Numbered from the stretch's first letter, positions 1 to 6,245 are shown. The stretch: DNA of 8,461 nucleotides from Desulfobulbaceae bacterium (GCA_027011235.1 JALVAI010000232.1:1-8461); one strand, 5' to 3'. The notes: generated from the sequence alone by a model not told the origin. Program-made: numbers and translations.

Positions 1-73
1 GGCCATGAAGATAATGACGGATACCCCTTTTCGGAAACATTGGCAATGGAAGAAAATCCCGATCCAATCTCAT
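1..73 (-). CDS. gspK: Start of a probable T2SS minor pseudopilin GspK (partial)
   Basis: An open frame starts with ATG at 73 and runs off the left edge with no stop, giving 24 codons that begin MRLDRDFLPLP. It lies 12 bases after the gspJ stop on the same strand, with a weak GGA in the ribosome-binding position. In T2SS operons the gene after gspJ is normally gspK, whose product caps the pseudopilus tip with GspI and GspJ in the inner membrane and periplasm. The identification rests on position alone: the visible residues are a basic, non-hydrophobic leader, and the prepilin cleavage site and hydrophobic helix would lie outside the window. It could instead be another small gene or a chance open frame. 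Confidence 0.5.
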   Translation of the reverse strand, partial: MRLDRDFLPLPMFPKRGIRHYLHG

Positions 74-85
74 GATATATCCGGG

Positions 86-826
86 TTACTGCCCTTTTGC
101 GCTGATCATGCCGGTGGGAAGCAGGATTTTGGTCTGAAAACGCAAGTCTGTCTTTCTCTCCGCATCCAGCCAATACACCAGGGTACAGCCAATAGCGGCC
201 GGCAGTCGATGTTTGCGTTTTTTTTCATCGGCGCTGGCATCCGGCTCAACCCGGGTGTCCCAGGAGTCATGCTCTTCTCCCCGGGCATCAAAATAGGTAA
301 AGACCACGGAGCGCAGGTGATCGGTGAGCAAAAAACCATTTTTACCGGAATTCCGGCTATCTGCTCTTTTCCCCTGCGGCACGGCCACCTGATCACTGCG
401 CAGCAGAAGCAGCTGGTCACTGTTTTCCGGGTCCGGCATTAGCTGATACTCGATAACCGCCATGCCCTGGCGCCCGTTTTTTGGATCAAAGACCTGATGG
501 GCCATGGACATGAAGTGGAGAATTGTCTGTCGTGTTTCCCCATTTTCCACCGGTTGGCCGATAAATTCACCGTCAGCGCTCAGGACTGCCGATTCCAGGT
601 CCTGACCAATCCGTTCCATGGCCACCTGGGCCCGGTAGTAAAGATCGCCCTGGTCCAGGGTGGCCTCCACAACCCGGAGAGAGCCGGAAAGCGACAGGGT
701 GATCATACTGACCACCAGGGCCAGAATCAGGGTCGCCAGCATGATCTCCAGCAGGGTAAAGCCATGACAACACCAAAGACAACTGTTGCCGGCCGCCCTG
801 TCGTATCCGCCCCGTGTCGTTATCAT
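86..826 (-). CDS. gspJ: T2SS minor pseudopilin GspJ
   Basis: This is a minor pseudopilin of the type II secretion system, a subunit of the pseudopilus tip complex with GspI and GspK. The 246-residue product has a class III prepilin leader of 22 residues, then the cleavage and methylation motif G22/FTLLEIML with Glu at +5 and a hydrophobic helix to about residue 48. The soluble part shows typical GspJ features: YRAQVAMERIGQDLESAV after the helix, then a beta-rich region with LLTDHLRSVVFTYFDARG and a late TLVYWLD strand. The length is usual for GspJ. The ATG at 826 overlaps the gspI stop by four bases (ATGA), which implies translational coupling and supports this start. The leader is odd in having three cysteines close together (CLWCC) just before the cleavage glycine; they would be removed by the prepilin peptidase GspO/PilD. 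There is an A8 run in the coding strand at 225-218, but the frame stays open through it. Confidence 0.9.
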   Translation of the reverse strand: MITTRGGYDRAAGNSCLWCCHGFTLLEIMLATLILALVVSMITLSLSGSLRVVEATLDQGDLYYRAQVAMERIGQDLESAVLSADGEFIGQPVENGETRQTILHFMSMAHQVFDPKNGRQGMAVIEYQLMPDPENSDQLLLLRSDQVAVPQGKRADSRNSGKNGFLLTDHLRSVVFTYFDARGEEHDSWDTRVEPDASADEKKRKHRLPAAIGCTLVYWLDAERKTDLRFQTKILLPTGMISAKGQ

Positions 827-1236
827 GGTGAACCGGCCGCTTTGATGGGTATCATCACTATCCGACGGACAACAAACCGTTCATCCGGTTCAAGGTCGGA
901 AGTTATGGTCAGATCAACGGCCTTTAACAGGTCATCACTGTCCTTGATACCGGTATCGTCCTCACCAAGCTCCCGAATCTCCACCTGCCAGTGATAGTTG
1001 GAAAATGATTGGGTAAAATCTCCCTCATCGGGCTGCAGATCTTCAAAACCACCAAGCACAAGCTCGGCCATCTTCTGCCTGGCCAGCAGAGATGCCGTGG
1101 TTTCGAAACGGGAGAGGGTGGCGATGGAAATACTCTGCGACTGGGCGCCGATCAAGGTGACCAGGGCAATACCGATAATGGTCACCGATACCATGACTTC
1201 AAGAAGTGTGAATCCCGACCGGGACCGAACCATCAT
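823..1236 (-). CDS. gspI: T2SS minor pseudopilin GspI
   Basis: This is the minor pseudopilin GspI, which nucleates the pseudopilus tip with GspJ and GspK. The 137-residue product starts MMVRSRSG, with an eight-residue basic leader, then the prepilin site G8/FTLLEVMVSVTIIGIAL with Glu at +5. The helix runs on into the family-typical stretch LLARQKMAELVLGGF (about residues 46-60), followed by a short beta domain including YHWQVEI and a final strand FVVRRIVMIPI. The length agrees with the GspI family. The start is the first of two adjacent ATG codons and overlaps the gspH stop in an ATGA arrangement; the second ATG is also possible. Its stop overlaps the gspJ start in the same way, so gspH, gspI and gspJ are probably translated as a coupled series. 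Confidence 0.9.
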   Translation of the reverse strand: MMVRSRSGFTLLEVMVSVTIIGIALVTLIGAQSQSISIATLSRFETTASLLARQKMAELVLGGFEDLQPDEGDFTQSFSNYHWQVEIRELGEDDTGIKDSDDLLKAVDLTITSDLEPDERFVVRRIVMIPIKAAGSP

Positions 1237-1817
1237 TGAAAGGTGTCCTGTTCAACTGTCCGATATGAATCGTATAACCTGGTAACGCCGAGAAAGGGTG
1301 ACAGCGCCAGGGTCATGTCCCGGCCTGAATCATCCCGCAAATGAATCAGGGTTTTATCCACATACCCTTTTTTGGAAAACATGAGCGTAAGCTCGCCGGA
1401 ATCCTGCTTGCCACCATGGACCGAGCTGAAATCAAGGATTTGGACATCGGATGGCAGGGACAAGGGGTGGATGGATGGCACGGCTTCTTCCCCTTTCTTT
1501 TCTGCGGCCCTGACCCTGAATTGTCGGGCCGCGGGATCAAAGATCAGCAGGTATGACCGGTGCTCGATTCGGGCCTGCTGACCGGTCTCGTTGACAAGGC
1601 CGATCAGCTTGCGGGCCGTGGCCTTGAGTTGGTCGGTAAACAGGGCCGTCCGGATTTTGGGCACGGCAAAACCGGTCAAGAGGGAGAGCAGCACCATGAC
1701 AACAAGCAGCTCCATCAGGGTAAAGCCGTCCGGCAGCCGTTGTTGCGGAAAACGACATACCGGGAGACAGGACCATTGCAAAAAATTACTTGAGTTCCCA
1801 GTTGTTGATGTCGGCAT
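1233..1817 (-). CDS. gspH: T2SS minor pseudopilin GspH
   Basis: This is a GspH-type minor pseudopilin, a subunit between the GspG shaft and the GspI/J/K tip. It has the prepilin signature PDG/FTLMELLVVMVLLSLLTGFAVP with Glu at +5, and a GspH-like beta domain containing QARIEHRSYLLIFDP and later LTLMFSKKGYVD. The start is uncertain because the frame stays open well into gspG. I chose the ATG at 1817 because GGTGAGGG lies upstream at Shine-Dalgarno distance; it gives 194 residues and an unusually long leader of 36 residues. Alternatives are the ATG at 1853, which overlaps gspG more, and a TTG at 1781 just after the gspG stop, which would give a more normal leader of about 19 residues but has no clear ribosome-binding site. 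The stop overlaps the gspI start. Confidence 0.85.
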   Translation of the reverse strand: MPTSTTGNSSNFLQWSCLPVCRFPQQRLPDGFTLMELLVVMVLLSLLTGFAVPKIRTALFTDQLKATARKLIGLVNETGQQARIEHRSYLLIFDPAARQFRVRAAEKKGEEAVPSIHPLSLPSDVQILDFSSVHGGKQDSGELTLMFSKKGYVDKTLIHLRDDSGRDMTLALSPFLGVTRLYDSYRTVEQDTFQ

Positions 1818-2235
1818 CGTTGCCCTCACCGCCGGGTTCACCGTCGGCGCCATAGGACATCAGGTCAAAATCCGAGTGCAGTCCCGGACTGATATAGACA
1901 AAATCGTTGTCCCAGGGGTCCTTGGGCACCTTTTTCTTGTCAAGATACCCGCCCTTGCGCCATCTTTTGGCCAGTTTACCGACCGCGGGCGGCTCCACCA
2001 GGGCCTGCAATCCCTGCTCGGTGGTGGGGTACCTGCCATTATCAAGCTTATACAGTTTCAGGGCCTGCTCAAGGGCCTGGATATCAATGGCGGCCTTGGT
2101 GCGCCTGGCCTCTTCCGGCCGGTCCATGATACGGGGCACGATCATGGTCGCCAGGATACCGAGGATGACCATGACCACCATAAGCTCAATAAGGGTAAAG
2201 CCCTGCTGGGCGATGGGATGTCGTTTACTCTTCAT
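1786..2235 (-). CDS. gspG: T2SS major pseudopilin GspG
   Basis: GspG is the major subunit that polymerises into the T2SS pseudopilus in the inner membrane and periplasm and pushes substrates through the GspD secretin. From the ATG at 2235 the product has 149 residues: leader MKSKRHPIAQQG, cleavage before FTLIELMVVMVILGILATMIVP with Glu at +5, then the highly conserved ARRTKAAIDIQALEQALKLYKLDNGRYPTTEQGLQAL region. The C-terminus has DPWDNDFVYISPG and GADGEPGGEGNDADINNW, the calcium-binding loop region of major pseudopilins. Another in-frame ATG at 2241 (MYMKSK) is possible; 2235 gives the most usual leader. No Shine-Dalgarno sequence is visible before either; the upstream stretch is T-rich. 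The gene follows the delta-60/CFI-box gene by about 50 bases on the same strand, and no convincing terminator separates them. Confidence 0.95.
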   Translation of the reverse strand: MKSKRHPIAQQGFTLIELMVVMVILGILATMIVPRIMDRPEEARRTKAAIDIQALEQALKLYKLDNGRYPTTEQGLQALVEPPAVGKLAKRWRKGGYLDKKKVPKDPWDNDFVYISPGLHSDFDLMSYGADGEPGGEGNDADINNWELK

Positions 2236-2286
2236 ATACATAAAAAACCATAACAAAATTATCTGATTACAAAAAACAGTGAACCA

Positions 2287-4854
2287 TCAGGCAGGCAGGG
2301 ACGAGTTGCCATGTCTTCGCCGGGCCGCAATGGTCATCAGCAGGAACAGGAAAAGCAGCATTGCGGCCGCCGCTGGATGCAGAAACAGCCAACCCGCACC
2401 GATTAGCGGTACCAGGAGAACACGGGTCACAAGCCGCAGACGGGGCGAGGCAGCTATCCAGTCGGCAAGGGGCGGAGAATTGGTATAGTACCAGGCAACA
2501 AATTTTCTGCCGAGGGGATTTGTGTTCAGGTAATGGTCCCGGAAGTCCCGCAGGATAACCACGGCCGGGTCAAGCAGCGACCCATAGGCGGCAGTGGCGA
2601 TGAAACAGGCGCTGGAGGTCTCAAAGAGGATTTGAGGGCCATAATAGATCACACCATCAACGATGGCATAGGCGCGGACATAGTACCTGGTATCCGGGGC
2701 CAGACCTTTCATGATCGAGCTGTATAACCCGGTGCCGGAACCGTCATTGGTAAAGCCTTCCTTGAGCATCTTCAGTGAAGAAGATGTCGAGGTCCCGGCT
2801 GCTGTATCACCTGAGGTCCCATCTGAAACCGCCTGGGCATGGGCGGATGGAACAAGGAGATTGCCTATTGTATCGCAAGCGCCGATAACAGCGGAACCGG
2901 ACAGGCCCATCAACTTAGAGACAACTGCCTGTTTCTGTATCTTCACCACAAAGGAAATTTCTGTATCCGTTGAATTGACAGCGCCGGTAGCACTGTTCTT
3001 ACATCTGACATAATAATGTTTTTGAGCGGACTGCTCAAGTCCTGAGACAGTTTGAGAGTGCTCGGTTCCACCAGTCGAAGAAAAAGTTTTTACCTTGGAG
3101 TTATAATCCACCCCGGCCACTTCACCATACTTACAGGTCGCATTCACATCCGTGGTTACCCTAAGTGTTGCCGAAGTTGTATCTACCGAGCCGGAGGGCC
3201 GAGGGTTGGAAATTTTCGGCGGCCCGGTATTAACCGGATTAACCGGGTCTTTTGGATTGGTTGGATCAGTTGGAGTATCATCCGGGTGACCGCCGGTTGC
3301 GCAATCGTCTTTACAGACAGGATAGGGAGCAATGGAAAAGACAACTCCCCGCTGGCTGACCGGGCCCAGGGCCGCATTGATATTGCCGCCGGAAAAGGCC
3401 CCGGTCGCCTTGATATCGGTGACCGGCAATGTGGTTATGTAGACATTGTTATCCACCGATCCTCTTATGGCCGCCTTTGGGGTTACGCTCTTACTGAAAC
3501 GGGCCACCACGGCGCTGGTTGTGCCATTGTCACCGGCTGTGCCCACGGTGACCACCTTGCCGTCTTTCTGCATGGCCAGGCCGTAACTCACCGATTCACC
3601 GGCCCCAAAGGAGGTAGTCACCACCGCCGGCAACAGTTGCTCATCCGGTGTTTCAGGTTCGGGAGCAAAGGAGGCCAGGGATTCCTTGACCTGCAGACCA
3701 CCAATACGAAGACTTGTCTCTCTGTTTTCCGGTTTCTGGGCCGGATGGGAAATTTCATCACTGTGCCGGTCATAGGTAATCAGCAGAAAATCACGATTAC
3801 CATTGGTTGTAGTAAAGCCTGCCGCATTCAAACTGTCCGCATCGCCGGCAAGACTGTACAGGACATCATCCTCGGGTCCGATTGCAGTCACCAGAATCCC
3901 GTTGTCGCCAAACGCGGTATCAAGGCGACCATTGCGGGTAAAACGGAAAAGAGCGGCCTCCCGTTCTCCCTCCGGCCCAACCGAGCCGGCAACATAAAAA
4001 TCACCATTTTCGGCCTGATAGAGGCCATAGCCCTCGGATATTTCTTCGCTATTTGAAACAGTGGCAATACCGTCAACACCAAAACCGGCATCCAGGTGGC
4101 CATCCTCGCTAAAACCGACAAGCATCACCCGGGTGTGGATGGAATCCGTATAGGAACCGGAAACAACAATACGGCCCTCCTTATCAAGAGCCATACCCTG
4201 GGCCAGGGCATCAACACCAACCCCGGTCAGGCTCATTCCCTGGTCGCCGAAACCGGCATCAAGTCGCCCATCCTCCAGGTATCGGCCGATCGCAACAACA
4301 CGTCCTTTGGTCCCGGCTCCATTGCCGGCCACCAGAATGTCACCGTTTTTGTCAACCACAAGGGCCGTAATCTCATCATCACTGTTACCAACCTGGGTAA
4401 TGACCCGGCCATGGTCCCCAAACCCCGTATCCAGAGAACCATCACCATGAAAACGCATCAGGAGAAAATCCCGGTCATTACCGCTGCCGGTATAGCCACC
4501 GGCAATAATGTCTCCATCTGGTGCCAGGCCCAGGGCCAGAATTTCATCATCAGCGCTGCTGACATCGACGATGACCGTTCCATCACCGTTAAATTCCGGG
4601 TCCGGGCTGCCATCGGGAAGAAGTCGAAGAAGCGAAACCGCAAGTGATTCCTCATTAAGAGAAGAACCACCCAAAAGAATTTTTCCGTCCTTTTGGATAA
4701 CAATGGCCTGGGCCCGATCACCATAGGCGCCAAGCTCAAGGGACACGCGTCCGTCAACACCAAAGGCGGCATCCAGCTCACCTGCTTGACTTACGGCAAT
4801 AGTTCCGGCAACCAGTGCTGTTATGCAAAACAAATGCATTAATATCTTCGACAT
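2287..4854 (-). CDS. Secreted delta-60 repeat protein with Fn3-like modules and CFI-box C-terminal domain
   Basis: The product is a large predicted exported protein of unknown function (855 residues). I place the start at ATG 4854 because AGGAG precedes it by seven bases and the product opens with a Sec signal peptide (MSKILMHLF..., probable cleavage after VSQA at residue 24); a longer GTG-started frame from 4977 would bury that signal. Six delta-60 repeats begin at about residues 27, 85, 141, 198, 254 and 311, each with a D-x-x-F-G/N-x-x-G core and a later DG-(K/D/R)-I-x-x-(G/S)G strand. A divergent seventh (TTSFG, then QKDGKVVTVG) lies near 413-437 after a spacer of about 45 residues. Next come a Pro/Asp/Thr-rich linker (about 525-546) and two Fn3-like modules (about 546-638 and 690-748), the first with a Cys pair (C574, C618). 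The C-terminus has CFIATAAYGS (C750-S759), the conserved following region (RDFRDHYL, WYYTNSPPLADWI), a hydrophobic segment at about 811-842 and a basic tail (ARRRHGN). This matches the CFI-box C-terminal domain found on exported proteins of this bacterial group. Being directly upstream of gspG suggests T2SS cargo or a partner (inference). Confidence 0.85.
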   Translation of the reverse strand: MSKILMHLFCITALVAGTIAVSQAGELDAAFGVDGRVSLELGAYGDRAQAIVIQKDGKILLGGSSLNEESLAVSLLRLLPDGSPDPEFNGDGTVIVDVSSADDEILALGLAPDGDIIAGGYTGSGNDRDFLLMRFHGDGSLDTGFGDHGRVITQVGNSDDEITALVVDKNGDILVAGNGAGTKGRVVAIGRYLEDGRLDAGFGDQGMSLTGVGVDALAQGMALDKEGRIVVSGSYTDSIHTRVMLVGFSEDGHLDAGFGVDGIATVSNSEEISEGYGLYQAENGDFYVAGSVGPEGEREAALFRFTRNGRLDTAFGDNGILVTAIGPEDDVLYSLAGDADSLNAAGFTTTNGNRDFLLITYDRHSDEISHPAQKPENRETSLRIGGLQVKESLASFAPEPETPDEQLLPAVVTTSFGAGESVSYGLAMQKDGKVVTVGTAGDNGTTSAVVARFSKSVTPKAAIRGSVDNNVYITTLPVTDIKATGAFSGGNINAALGPVSQRGVVFSIAPYPVCKDDCATGGHPDDTPTDPTNPKDPVNPVNTGPPKISNPRPSGSVDTTSATLRVTTDVNATCKYGEVAGVDYNSKVKTFSSTGGTEHSQTVSGLEQSAQKHYYVRCKNSATGAVNSTDTEISFVVKIQKQAVVSKLMGLSGSAVIGACDTIGNLLVPSAHAQAVSDGTSGDTAAGTSTSSSLKMLKEGFTNDGSGTGLYSSIMKGLAPDTRYYVRAYAIVDGVIYYGPQILFETSSACFIATAAYGSLLDPAVVILRDFRDHYLNTNPLGRKFVAWYYTNSPPLADWIAASPRLRLVTRVLLVPLIGAGWLFLHPAAAAMLLFLFLLMTIAARRRHGNSSLPA

Positions 4855-4861
4855 AATACAT

Positions 4862-4866
4862 CTCCT
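4862..4866 (-). promoter_or_regulatory. Ribosome-binding site deciding the start of the delta-60/CFI-box gene
   Basis: The minus strand reads AGGAG seven bases before the ATG at 4854. It is the strongest Shine-Dalgarno sequence in the minus-strand cluster. It fixes the start at 4854, where the signal peptide begins, rather than at the upstream GTG at 4977. Confidence 0.75.
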
Positions 4867-4892
4867 GCCCGAAATTCTGCAGTACAACATAT

Positions 4893-4928
4893 AAAAAAAG
4901 GCTGGTACTCCTGATGACAGGATAGCAG
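4893..4928 (-). terminator. Probable rho-independent terminator after the MoeA-like gene
   Basis: On the minus strand an imperfect hairpin (4928-4902) pairs CTG..TA..TCCTG with CAGGA..TA..CAG around a TCAT loop, with one mismatch and one bulged G. It is followed two bases later by seven T residues (4899-4893). It lies about 115 bases after the MoeA-like stop and 39 bases before the next start, so it most likely ends the MoeA-like transcript. It could also act as an attenuator in the leader of the delta-60/gsp operon. Confidence 0.55.
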
Positions 4929-4947
4929 TTTCCCCGGATTCAGGCAA
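4919..4947 (-). promoter_or_regulatory. Weak sigma70-like promoter candidate for the delta-60/gsp operon
   Basis: The minus strand reads TTGCCT (4947-4942), a 17-base spacer, then TATCCT (4924-4919), each matching the sigma70 consensus at four of six positions. The predicted transcript start, near 4912, falls inside the terminator-like hairpin, so the two readings partly conflict: a transcript starting there would not form the full hairpin. No better promoter was seen between 4855 and 5041. Confidence 0.25.
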
Positions 4948-4975
4948 ATAAAATAGCCCTGACCTGTTCCGGACC

Positions 4976-5010
4976 ACCTGTTTTCCGGTTATTTTCCGGC
5001 CATCACAGGT
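4976..5010 (-). repeat. Inverted repeat with nested CCGG pair
   Basis: ACCTGT (4976-4981) and ACAGGT (5005-5010) are exact inverted repeats, and between them two CCGG blocks (4985-4988 and 4996-4999) can also pair across a seven-base loop. The element lies in the gap between the MoeA-like and delta-60 genes. No T-run follows directly on the minus strand, so it is not an obvious terminator; it might be an operator or part of an RNA leader. Confidence 0.35.
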
Positions 5011-5015
5011 TTATT

Positions 5016-5027
5016 TTGTTGCAACAA
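5016..5027. promoter_or_regulatory. Perfect 12-base palindrome, possible operator
   Basis: TTGTTGCAACAA is a perfect palindrome lying 14 bases downstream of the MoeA-like stop codon, upstream of the delta-60/gsp operon. Its size and dyad symmetry fit a binding site for a dimeric regulator, but no regulator gene is in the window and a chance occurrence cannot be excluded. Confidence 0.3.
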
Positions 5028-5041
5028 TCAGGCCAAATAAC

Positions 5042-6067
5042 TTATTTGCCAAAATTACAGATCGGGTAACGGCACTGTTTGCAGTTTCGACACAACCCTC
5101 CATGGCCCATGTCCGCCAGTTCCCGTCTGGTGATGGTCTCTCCGGTCAGGATTCGAGGCAAAATCAGGTCAAATATGGTGATCTTGTGAAACATTCCACA
5201 GGCAGGAAGACCCAGCACAGGAACATTACCGATCCGCCCGACCAGAAACATGGCGCCGGGCAAAACCGGTGTGCCGTAGACCGTGTCTTCGGCCCCGGCT
5301 TCCCGGATACCGGTACGGGTCACGTCGTCGGGATCAACAGACATGCCGCCGGAGGTGATAACAAGATCGGCGCCCGCCTCAAGGCAGTTTCTGATTTCTG
5401 CGGCGATCTTGGCAGGATCATCCGGAGCAAATCCGACCATGGCTACCTCTGAACCCAGCCTGGCCAACTTGTCGCGTAATACCTGCTCAAACCGGTCTTC
5501 AATGCGGCCATAAAACACCTCCGAGCCGGTGATGACCAGGCCGGCCCGCACCTTTTTCAAGGGCAGGACCCGGGCCACCGGCTCCCCTGTGCCGGCAAGG
5601 GCGACCGCCTCCTCGACCAGAGCACGGCTGCCGACCAGGGGGATCAACCTGGTCGCCGCCACCTGCTCGCCCTTTTTCACCGGTGTATTGGTCTGCAGGG
5701 TGGAGCACATCACATCGCCCAGCATATTGATTCTGAGCAATGACTCCTTATTGATCTTCAACAGACCATCATGGACCGCCCTGATGGCTACCTTGCCCTC
5801 CTCCACCCGATCACTGTACCCGGTTCCCGGACCGGCAAGCGCCGCCGCCAGAAGGCGGGCCGCCTCATTCTCGTGGATCTCGGTCTCGCCCAGTTCAAGG
5901 ACATAGATATGTTCCTTGCCAAGACGCCTGAGATGTTCAACATCTTCGGTCCTGATAATATGCCCTTTCTTAAAGGCGCAGCCCTTGAACTCGTCTTTGA
6001 CGATCTCGGTTATATCATGTGGCAGCACCATGCCCACGGCCTGGTCCACGGGAATACTCTTTTTCAT
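5042..6067 (-). CDS. MoeA-like molybdopterin-binding protein with C-terminal cysteine cluster
   Basis: The 341-residue product belongs to the MoeA-like group of molybdopterin-binding proteins. The N-terminal half (about 1-165) has the group's pattern MKKSIPVDQAVGMVLPHDITEI and FKGCAFKKGHII. The C-terminal half is a MoCF-type fold like MogA/MoeA: GLVITGSEVFYGRIEDRF (176-193), ITSGGMSVDPDDVTRTG (237-253), which matches the conserved GG-(S/T)...PDDVT molybdopterin-binding motif, and VLPGAMF. It is shorter than true MoeA (about 400 residues) and lacks MoeA's usual domain order, so it is more likely a cofactor-handling or sensing relative than the Mo-insertion enzyme itself. The tail C326-x2-C329-x2-C332-x4-C337 could bind zinc or an Fe-S cluster. 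I recall similar tails in deltaproteobacterial members. The start has GGAG 11 bases upstream and lies about 55 bases downstream of a good promoter. The gene is transcribed divergently from the Trm112/MscS/cupin operon. Confidence 0.85.
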   Translation of the reverse strand: MKKSIPVDQAVGMVLPHDITEIVKDEFKGCAFKKGHIIRTEDVEHLRRLGKEHIYVLELGETEIHENEAARLLAAALAGPGTGYSDRVEEGKVAIRAVHDGLLKINKESLLRINMLGDVMCSTLQTNTPVKKGEQVAATRLIPLVGSRALVEEAVALAGTGEPVARVLPLKKVRAGLVITGSEVFYGRIEDRFEQVLRDKLARLGSEVAMVGFAPDDPAKIAAEIRNCLEAGADLVITSGGMSVDPDDVTRTGIREAGAEDTVYGTPVLPGAMFLVGRIGNVPVLGLPACGMFHKITIFDLILPRILTGETITRRELADMGHGGLCRNCKQCRYPICNFGK

Positions 6068-6129
6068 TTGCCCGGTTGCTCCAAGTTCTATTGAAAATTA
6101 TGGAAAAATTATGCATGATGGTTGGCAAG

Positions 6130-6158
6130 GTTATACGCCCTTTCATCGTCTCCGTCAA
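6130..6158 (-). promoter_or_regulatory. Sigma70-type promoter of the MoeA-like gene
   Basis: The minus strand reads TTGACG (6158-6153), a 17-base spacer, and TATAAC (6135-6130). Both hexamers match the sigma70 consensus at five of six positions with ideal spacing. Transcription would start near 6123, giving a leader of about 55 bases before the ATG at 6067. The -35 box is part of a near-palindrome, CGTCAATTGTCG on the plus strand (6153-6164), which also gives a TTGTCG facing the other way. Confidence 0.6.
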
Positions 6159-6225
6159 TTGTCGTTCAGGAGAGACTGGCGGACAAAACGGAAAACAACA
6201 ACAAAGACTCAATATTTTCACACCT

Positions 6226-6240
6226 GTTCCGGGGGGGAAC
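6226..6240 (+). promoter_or_regulatory. Small hairpin with G7 run over the Trm112 ribosome-binding region
   Basis: GTTCC-GGGGG-GGAAC forms a five-base-pair hairpin ending five bases before the ATG at 6246. The G7 run (6231-6237) is the only purine-rich candidate for the Shine-Dalgarno sequence of this gene, so folding could mask the ribosome-binding site. Confidence 0.4.
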
Positions 6241-6245
6241 ATTCC

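Noticed and set aside
218..225. A8 run in gspJ as a programmed frameshift site
   Set aside because: The gspJ frame stays open to a normal length through the run, and the alternative frames give no meaningful product, so ordinary Lys codons explain it.
1591..2253. Plus-strand open frame of 220 codons opposite gspG and gspH
   Set aside because: It lies opposite two confidently identified pseudopilin genes and its product matches nothing recognisable.
2242..2289. Terminator between the delta-60/CFI-box gene and gspG
   Set aside because: A T6 run follows the stop codon, but only very short, poorly placed complementary stretches precede it, with no stable hairpin.
3052..4056. Long plus-strand open frame opposite the delta-60/CFI-box gene
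   Set aside because: It is the antisense shadow of a clearly coding repeat region; its product has no recognisable domain, and many similar antisense frames occur over the same gene.
4855..4977. N-terminal extension of the delta-60/CFI-box gene to a GTG at 4977
   Set aside because: It would place 41 residues before a good signal peptide and would cover the terminator-like hairpin. The ATG at 4854 has a strong ribosome-binding site.
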